64,000 nt of DNA from Nelumbo lutea (taxonomy: Eukaryota; Streptophyta; Magnoliopsida; Proteales; Nelumbonaceae): NCBI GenBank assembly GCA_022828595.1, contig JAKGHH010000004.1, positions 84,410,270-84,474,269 of the forward strand. The letters are read 5' to 3'. The position numbers were made by a program, and so were the translations under genes. The notes beneath the pieces are model-generated. The model was given only the letters and a program-made list of their open reading frames with translations. It made no database searches and was not told where the DNA came from. The stretch's first letter is position 1; each line of letters starts with the position of its first letter. Shown here piece by piece: positions 56,056 through 64,000 of the stretch.

Positions 56056-57731
56056 ATGGAAACCTTGGCTGAGGCTGCAGAATCTCTTGCTCCTACATCG
56101 TCAGACTTCAGCACCCTACCCAACTGGATAATTCCAAATGATGACCAGCGTTTTCTTTTACTCTTCATCATGGGTACATACTTTGGACCTGATCTTAAGG
56201 GAGAGAAGCCAAAAAAATCAGTTCTGCAGAGAATGGCCGAGGGGCTTCCACCTTATACTTCTGATCAGCTAGCTGGGTCACAAATGAAACTGTTGGAAGC
56301 AGAGAAGATATACTACTATGTGCTTAGGGAGGCTGGCCAATCTGTCATTGTGAAGCCACCCATTTTGCATCTATTCTTCCAAGGGAATCTCTTCAACCCA
56401 GCACAGGATGCTATTTCTGATTACCGCCAGTTTCCTGATCTCTTTCCTCATCATTTGCATCCCCAGTCACAGTTAAGTGATCAATGCCATGTAATTGAGA
56501 ACATTGTATTCATTAATAATCCAGAAATATCTTACATTAAACCAGAGGATGTAGAAAGATTTAAGAGACTAACTAGGCTTGAGGATTTGCTGCTGGATAG
56601 AAATGCTGCAATGTCACACACAGGTGATGGTGTCAGTGGAGTTACAAATTCCAATTCAGAACCACAGAAATCTAATGGCAAGTTGCCCCTCAGAAGATCT
56701 TCTAGGAATTCTCATAAAAGACAGTATTCAGATTATGTAGATCCTGAGGAGGTTATGCCACCCATTCATGACGCAATACCTTTCAACAGTGTACCATTCA
56801 GTAGTACACCTATGCCATGCAAGAGTGTCCCAATGAGCGTGCCAATGATGCCAACTGAATTAAAAGCTGAGCCTGCAGAGAGAATGGGGTCATCTATGCT
56901 TATTCTTCCTTCTCACCCAACATCTGAAGAGTGGAATAATATTGTAGCTACCACCAAGAACGGGATAGCTTTGACTGGCAGTGTAGCTGAAAGGCAGGCT
57001 GGTCCACTTATAGGACTCGTGGACATTGGCATTTGTGAAGATGCATATTTGTTCCGTATATCCCTTCCAGGTGTAAGAAAGGATGAAAGTAAGTTGGATT
57101 TATGAGCTCAACCTGATATATTACCAGATTCATGTGCTCTCTTAAAAAAATGCCCATTTGAGAATAAAAATGACATTTTATCAATCTATTGAATGGATTG
57201 GATATATGAGCTCAACCTGATTTATTACCAGATTCATGTGTTATATTTAAAAAATGATTCCCCTTTGAGAATAAAAAATGACATTTTATCAATCTATTGA
57301 ATGGAAACTTGCCATCTTTTTCACAAACCATTCTACTTATCTCATCTCATAACATGTGAGAAATTTTTGAAAAAGAAAGGAATTTTTTTTTTCTAAAGAG
57401 TCCTGGTATGGGTTATTAGCAAGCGTATCTACTCTTTGTTTGACATCATAGCTGCTTGTTAATTAAACTCATTGTGGTTGCAGAGGAATTCAGTTGCGAA
57501 GTGGAGACTGATGGGCGGGTATTGATAAAGGGAGCCACAACAACAGGTGAAAAGCTGGTATATAAGAACTCTCAGGTGTTTGAGATGCAAACACAGTACC
57601 TTTGTCCATCAGGACACTTTTCTGTAGCCTTCCAGCTCCCTGGTCCAGTAGAACCTCGAGAATTCTCTGGTAATTTTGGGGCTGATGGGATTCTCGAAGG
57701 TATAGTAATGAAAGAGAGATCACGGAGATAA
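56056..57731 (+). CDS. Increased DNA methylation 2/3-like protein (alpha-crystallin/Hsp20-like), two exons
   Basis: Exons 56056-57088 and 57484-57731 join in frame (1,281 nt, 426 residues) with a GTAAGT donor and a TTGCAG acceptor. The N-terminal domain ([45 protein letters not shown]; about residues 20-130) and the C-terminal alpha-crystallin domain (about 300-426; [48 protein letters not shown]) are the layout of Arabidopsis IDM2/IDM3. Those proteins join the IDM1 acetyltransferase, MBD7 and ROS1 in the nucleus to direct active DNA demethylation and prevent silencing (family knowledge). A basic stretch [12 protein letters not shown] lies near 220. The exon junction falls inside the alpha-crystallin domain. 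The frame is intact. IDM2 and IDM3 cannot be told apart from this alone. Confidence 0.88.
57094..57301 (+). repeat. 104-bp tandem duplication in the IDM-like intron
   Basis: Units starting TTGGAT(T/A)TATGAGCTCAACC at 57094 and 57198 are about 90% alike and lie just after the donor site. Confidence 0.8.
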
Positions 57732-57786
57732 TTTGGCATGTATCTTTTCCTTTTATGTTTCTTGAAGCACAATTTGATTTGTAAAC

Positions 57787-57804
57787 TCTCTCTCTCTCTC
57801 TCTC
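57787..57804 (+). repeat. (CT)n tract in the 3' UTR of the IDM-like gene
   Basis: Nine CT units, about 55 bases after the stop codon. Confidence 0.85.
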
Positions 57805-59748
57805 TTGATGCATCTTGGGGAAATAGAATTAGTTGCAGTAAGTCACAGAATGGTGGGAAGTTACTTGAGATGTTTCACTTGTCTCCATCTTAGTACTCAG
57901 ATCTGTTCAACCACCACCAGTTTTATGTAGTGGACCAATTGATTCCATATAGGGAGTGCTTTTGAATCTTGATCCATAAATTCATGAATCATGATCCAGA
58001 AATAAGAATTAAGACCCAGAATGCACTTAATGGTTGAGCTGAAATAGTTGACTAAAATATGAAAATTAATTACATTTGATGCCCTTGATGCAATCCAACC
58101 AAAGGACTTGGGTTCAAAATAAATAAAATAATCGTTCATAAACAAACATATACACGCTTATTATTGTTTAGCCCTTTATAAACTTGATCATGTTGAGTCG
58201 ACTTTCCTCCAGGTAACCAGTGGATTAATGTAATAATACCAATGTTCTTGATAAATCATTGAAAGAATAAAAGGGGAAATTCTGAGGGTCCTAGTATGCA
58301 GCATATTAACATTATAGGCCATGCCAGTTTGGAATGATTTTGTTTGTGTAGAGAGAGATTGCCTCTTGCTACAGACAATCTTTGGAATGGAAGAAAAATT
58401 ATTCATATTCATACGAGCAACCCTTGATAGTTTGGAAAGGGCTCTATTGATGATGATAGATAGTCTGAATTATTGTATGCCCAATGTGTCCCCTAATTTG
58501 GATGACAGGTTGAAACTATGATATCTAGATTCCTCTACAGTCTTGGCATTACCTCTGTGCCTCTGTCAGACATTAGTATGTCTCAATGTGATAATGAATA
58601 CAGCATGGGCACCTCCACAGTATCGTACTGTATCATAGTATGAAATAAATCATACTGTTCAAAATTTTATAGCACCTTACAGGTTTAATTAAATTTTGAC
58701 AAAAGGCCTCGAGAAATGATACTTTAATATTTAAGAACGTGTCCAGATCATAAGAAATAGAGTCATATATGCTTGATTCCTGTAATTATGTTGTCTTTGT
58801 GTCTATTTTTGGGGATTGAATTGGTATACCATCACCATGTTTTCTGCACCTACACACCTGTATCTTGATGATGCCAATCTCATCATTATTATCTTAGAAA
58901 GGAAAAGAAAAAGGAATTAGGGTATCCTCATCTCTTTCTTGTAAAAAGACCGAGGAGAAAAATCTGCAGCCTTTTTAAACTTGTTTTGCATCGTTCACAG
59001 GGAAATATGTATGTATATCTATTGCAGTACATTATTGCCTCAAGGTGTCTCAACCGTTGATAGCAAATTTTGCCATGGACATGGTTGAATGCCAGCTTGC
59101 GTGCAAACCTGGCTATCTCCCACCACCCATGACTGTGTCAGTTGCTAAAAACATTGATGGCATATTAACAAAGGTTTACAAAGATTCAAAAAAGAAAATT
59201 TAAACACTGTCATTTGCTCCGAAATAGACATAAAATTTATAACAAAGGTTTATAAAGGTTCAAAGGGAAACGCAAAGAATATCGTTAATGCAATTTTAAC
59301 ACTAGCATCAGGAAATGCTTTGAATATGCACATGATTCAAATTTTCAACACGTGATATGTTCATTATGTCACAGTTTAAGGGGGTAATAACTGGAAATTG
59401 TTTATGCTTCGAACATGGCCATCTCTGGAATTTCTCCTAAATCCCTAATATATGGCCTTTTGGTGAATCTGAAATCGTGATATTTGTGATAGTTTGAACC
59501 TTGGATATGCATGAATGGTGGAAAAATTAAGATATGGATTATGTCAGGGAAACTAATAAAAAAAAAAAACATCACTAACACTAAATTTGAGCATCAGATG
59601 AAGGCTTATTCCCATAAGAAACATATACTTTCTTAGTCCATATAAAATGTGAATTAAAAACTATTCCCATAAGAAACATTACTTGGAAACCAATATATTT
59701 CTGGTTAGTCTAAATTTTAATAATCGATTAGTTTTTAATTTTTTTTAA
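57805..59748. other. Intergenic, no gene recognised
   Basis: AT-rich with short chance frames only; 3' UTR sequence of the IDM-like gene probably occupies the first few hundred bases. Confidence 0.5.
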
Positions 59749-60124
59749 GGCTGTGTTTGGAAATGATGCAAATAAGTGTTAATAGAAATATGTAGAGTGT
59801 AAAACGGTTCATATAAATTGTAAAGTTGGGTTAGTTTTGCACTGACAAATTTATCTTTTACCAAACAGACTTTTAGCTGTAATGGATGCAAACACGAATT
59901 CCGATAAAACATATTCTTTTTTTATCAAAAGCAAACTTGAAGTCTTGAATACAAATTTACTTTTTTATTGATGTACTTTTACATCTTATTATCAATGTAA
60001 ATATGCATTGGTCTGTCATTTGTCAATGCATGCATGTAATGTTGTCGAACACATGCAAAAGTGAACCAGAGTGCAATATAAGTTTGGGATTTACACTCTA
60101 TTTGCATCGTTTCCAAATGCAGCT
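59749..60124. mobile_element. Harbinger-like MITE, inverted relative of 47171-47561
   Basis: Starts GGCTGTGTTTGGAAATGATG; the right end, reverse complemented, reads (A)GCTGCATTTGGAAACGATG. TAA lies on both sides (59746-59748, 60125-60127). The interior (ACATCTTATTATCAATGTAA and GCATTGGTCTG(T/C)CATTTGTC) matches the reverse complement of 47171-47561. Confidence 0.8.
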
Positions 60125-61239
60125 TAATAGACATAGCCTAAGTTCCTATTTGAGAGGGCTTTCATGTAGCATTGAATTACATAAGCTGAGAAACTCGGAA
60201 TGTAATGAAGCCATGTTTGCCAAAAATCTGGAAAACTAAAAATAGGCTTACATGAACTGTAAAATCAACTTTCTAGTGATAGTTTTTCCAAAGTGGCTTA
60301 GTGAACATTGAAGCCCTCCCAAACGGGCTATAAAAAGAGAGAACGTTTAAAAGTTAAAATTTAAAGCCCATATAATCTTATAAAAAAAAAAGCTCATACA
60401 ATCGTGACAAGCAGGGAATACGGTGTAGTGCAGATTGTCTTTTATGTTTCAACAGGAGACCAAATCTATTAATTATGAGTTAGTAACATCACATTAATTA
60501 CGAGTTAAGTTAATAGCACACATTAATAAAATGGGCAGCCGTGTTAATGTTATGATGCCAAATTTGAATTTGAATGGATAAGTGATCCTATTTTACCATA
60601 TGTGTTCAAGCATGTATAGCGCTGCCAACTCACATCAGCTGACTTTATAACTTTACCTGCAAAACCCACTTTTATGGCTGGTAAAAAAGCAATAAAAGAT
60701 AAGTACTTTTGTTTTGAGGTATAGATATGATATGCCCAACATAGAATAAGAGACCATGAACATACAACCCTCATTCATCCTCCGCCACCAATGTCGACGC
60801 ATGCATTCACAAGCTTCAACGATCTTGTGTGCTCATGATGTAGGATAGAAATCATGATTGAGCTTGATAACGTGCAAGGTACATGTTGATAATAAATGAT
60901 CTAAACTCCACTAGATTGAAACTTTGAAAATACAGCAGAAAGTAAGAGAAAACTATGAAATTGTATTCAAAATTCACTACCCGTAAACAAAGGCTTAGGG
61001 TTTCTTTTGTAGGCACTAAATTAAAAACTTACTCAAACTAGGAAACCAATTTCTAATAGAAAAAAGAAACAAATAGGAAATGAGACAATTCCTACACCTT
61101 TCCTAATTATAACAAATAAAAACTCTACTAAGATTAGGAAATTCAAAAAAAGAAACAAGTAAGAAAGTTGATTGTTTTCGTAGGATTGTACGTTTTCATC
61201 ATTTCATTCATTTTTGGGCAATTTCTTTCTATCCAATTA
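60125..61239. other. Intergenic, possible 3' end of a gypsy element
   Basis: No gene. The stretch 60880-61239, left of the gypsy integrase, may include its 3' LTR, but no second LTR is available for comparison and no polypurine tract was recognised. Confidence 0.35.
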
Positions 61240-64000
61240 CTACATGTATTTATTTTCAAGCTTCTCTACATCATTCCCCTCCACTTGAAAGAAACTCGAC
61301 TCTAAGTTAATCTCTTGATAAACTAGACCATTAGATGGAAAGTACTCGTACAAATCAACAACATTAAAGGTTCTAGAGATATTCATGTCTTCAAAAAGAT
61401 CAACAGCATAAGCATTGCCGTTGATTTTCCTTAAGATCCGGTAGAGACCATATTTCTTCAGCTTTAATTTGTTGCAAGTACCAATAGGAAACCGCTCTTT
61501 ACATAGGAACACCATTACCTAGTCTTCTACATCAAATACCTTTGTTCTCCGTCGCTTGTCAACCGCTGCCTTGTACATGGCATTGGACTCTTCTAGCTTT
61601 TGTTTCTTCTCTGCTATAGTAGCTTGGTGATGTTTAGCCATGGAACTAGCTGCAACACTCATGCTAGAAACATTAGGCAGCCTTACGAAATCTAGAACAT
61701 GCTTGGGCTCCTTCATGTAGATGATGAAGAATGGAAATCTTCCTGTTGAACTATGAACAAAGCTGTTAAATGCAAATTCTGCTTGAGCCAAAACGTTGTC
61801 CCACTATTTAGGTTTGTCACCACAAATGCTCCTAATCAAATTACCTAGAGTTCTGTTTACTACCTCAGTCTGTCCATTCATCTGAGGATGTGTTGTGCTA
61901 CTGAAATTAAATTCAATGTTGAACCACTTCCATAATGTCAACTAGAAGTGAGCTAGAAACTTATTGTCTCGATCTTAGGTGATAGGCTTAGGCACTCCAT
62001 GCAAGCGCACAATCTTTTGGAAGAACAATTTTGCCACATGCGCTGCATCAGTAGTCTTGTGGCAAGGAATGAAATGTACCATCTTTGAAAACTGATTGAC
62101 TACCACAAACACAGAGTCTACTCCTCTCTAAGTTCTAAGGAGTCATAACATAAAGTCTATAGATAAATCCTCCCAAGGTTATGATGGCACTAACAGAGGC
62201 ATGTAACGACTTGTGTTTTGAGATTGACCATTTGTGACTTAACAAACATGGCACCGTCTCACATAATTTCTAACATCCTTCTTTAGTTGAAGCCAATAAT
62301 ACCTTTCTTCCATGCTACTAATTGTTTTGTCTCTGCCAAGATGGACACCCAAACCTCTAGCATGTAATTCACGAATCACCTTGTCCCGTAAGGATGTTCT
62401 AAGGAGACACAATTTGTTTCACTCGAACAAAAAACCATTCTGTACAAGAAAATAACCCATGGACTGGTTGGTGGTATGTTTCTCCCATGTTCTGCCAAAG
62501 TATTCATCGGTTTCATAAAACTCCTTCAAGCATTCGAACCCAACAACTCCATTACTTATAGGGATGAACAGAGTGGAGTGTTTGCTCAACGCATCAACTA
62601 CCTGGTTCGAAGCACCAGTTTCATGCTTGATAACATAATGAAACTATTCTAAAAAAGTTGCCCACCTGGTATGGATCTTGTTGAGGTGTCATTGACTTCT
62701 AAAATACTTCAATGATTGGTGGTCTGAATAGATCACGAACTCCCGTTGAATTAGATAATGCTCCTAATTCTTAAGAGCTCAAATAATTGTGTACAGTTCC
62801 TATTCATATGTTGACTACTTTTGTCTTGCATCGTTTAATTTCTCACTAAAGTAGGCTATTGGTTTACCTTCCTAAGATAAAACACCACCGATTCCAACCC
62901 CACTAGCATCACACTCTAGCTTGAAGACTTTGTCAAAGTCTGGTAAAGATAGTACCAGTGTAGAAGATAACCTCTCCTTGATTTCAACAAAGCTTCTTTC
63001 AGCCTCTTTTGTCCATTAGAACTTCCCTTTCTTCAAACAGTTGGTGATGGGGGCCACAATTCTACTGAAATTTTAGATGAATCTCCTATAAAAGGTAGCT
63101 AAACCATGAAAACTACGTACCTCCGTCACAGTTTTTAGAGATGGCCAATCTTTCAGTCACGAGGTGGCACTTTTTTAGATTGACATAGAGCTTGTTCTCT
63201 TATAGTACCGTCAATACTTCCCATAGATGTTGTATATGCTCTCCCTCAAATTTGCTATGAATCAAAATATCATCAAAATAGACCACAACTAAATTGCCGA
63301 TAAAGGGTCAGAGTACCTGATTCATCAGTCGCGTGAACGTGCTAGGAGCATTAGACAATCTAAAGGGCATCACCAATCATTTTCCATTCATCACCAGGCT
63401 TGATATGGATATGATGATATTCGCTCTTTAGGTTAATTTTGGAGAACATCTTGGATCCTCCCAATTGGTCCAGCATATCGTCCAACCAAGGGGTGGGAAA
63501 TCTGTATCAAATGGTGATCTTGTTGATGGCACAACTGTCAATACACATCATCAAACTTCCATCATTCTTTGGTGTCAATAATGCAGGTACTACACGCAGG
63601 CTGATGCTCTCTCAAATATGCCCCTTTTGTAGTAGCTCTTCCACTTTCTCCCTTTAGATCTCGCTCTCCTTCGGGCTCATTCGATAATGTGGCAGATTTG
63701 TTAGGGTGGTACCAGGAATCAAATCAATCTGATGTTGGATGTCAATCATAGGGGGTAGATGGTCTAGTTCCATAGTTAGGGCCTTGAACTCATCCAATAG
63801 GGGCTGCACCTACTCTGGAACTTCACGATTGGACTCTACCTCTCCCTTGATCACCAAAGAAAACATCTCCTTGGCCTCCTTAGTATATACAACAAATTTA
63901 TGTTCTGACGAAAATATTGAAAGGAAAGACTAACCCTCCACTTTAGAATATTTGGGTGAGCCTCCCTTTGGTACAAGAGCAATTCTCTTGTTCTCCCATC
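61240..64000 (-). pseudogene. Decayed Ty3/gypsy pol (gypsy C), cut by the window end
   Basis: Read right to left on the minus strand: [10 protein letters not shown] near 63690; an RT with [21 protein letters not shown] near 63430 and YFDDILIHS near 63270; RNase H with GEFVIYSDHQSLKYFRSQ near 62730 and VVDALSKHSTL near 62590; integrase HHCC near 62370-62240, SIDFM near 62150, [15 protein letters not shown] near 61860, and an open tail at 61791-61240 ([29 protein letters not shown]). Stops are frequent. The SPKE start and short integrase tail fit a chromovirus-type element (inference). Protease, gag and 5' LTR lie beyond base 64000. Confidence 0.85.

Noticed and set aside
1..64000. tRNA, rRNA, microRNA genes or CRISPR arrays
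   Set aside because: No cloverleaf-like or rRNA sequence was recognised by eye; inverted repeats present are explained by MITEs; no regularly spaced identical repeats exist.

Overview
The window is nuclear DNA of a flowering plant. It holds intron-bearing genes with GT-AG splice sites, plant-specific protein families (a DUF3700 TSJT1/Wali7-type protein, an NF-YC subunit, an IDM2/IDM3-type alpha-crystallin protein), and many layers of Ty1/copia, Ty3/gypsy, L1-type LINE and DNA-transposon sequence. A basal eudicot or magnoliid is a weak guess. I saw no bacterial, organellar, CRISPR, tRNA or rRNA features.

Only three intact host genes were found, all on the + strand: (1) a five-exon TSJT1/DUF3700 gene at 178-3159; (2) an NF-YC (HAP5) gene with an intronless CDS at 38564-39379 and probably a ~3.6 kb intron in its 5' UTR; (3) a two-exon IDM2/IDM3-like alpha-crystallin gene at 56056-57731. 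They show no sign of working together. They are isolated genes in a repeat-rich region, although IDM proteins do belong to the DNA-demethylation machinery that opposes silencing near transposons.

Layout: 0-3.5 kb gene 1; 3.7-8.3 kb small hairpin MITE and a decayed copia element (minus); 9.7-13.1 kb a cluster of DNA-transposon derivatives, several with target-site duplications (TSDs); 13.1-17.7 kb two LINEs (minus), one of them 5'-truncated with an 11-bp TSD and splitting an unidentified protein-like fragment; 17.7-20.5 kb MITE-like repeats; 20.48-33.36 kb a nest in which an old non-autonomous hAT element carries a solo LTR, a 10.5-kb Tat-lineage gypsy element with an extra antisense ORF, and a second hAT-like element; 33.7-34.4 kb a 301-bp tandem duplication just upstream of NF-YC; 34.4-39.4 kb NF-YC; 40.2-46.3 kb a young, nearly intact copia element with TSD ATAGT; 47-51.1 kb MITEs, LINE debris and a tandem duplication; 51.47-54.54 kb a hAT-type element that has captured the first exon of a 2-oxoglutarate dioxygenase gene and was later interrupted by an LTR-like insertion; 55.2-57.8 kb the IDM gene; 59.7-60.1 kb MITE; 61.2-64.0 kb a decayed gypsy element (minus) running off the window.

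The most notable items are the gene-capturing hAT element, the multi-level nest with a coiled-coil antisense ORF that has its own TATA box, and the young copia element whose reading frame carries only three stops plus a 222-bp in-frame duplication inside reverse transcriptase.
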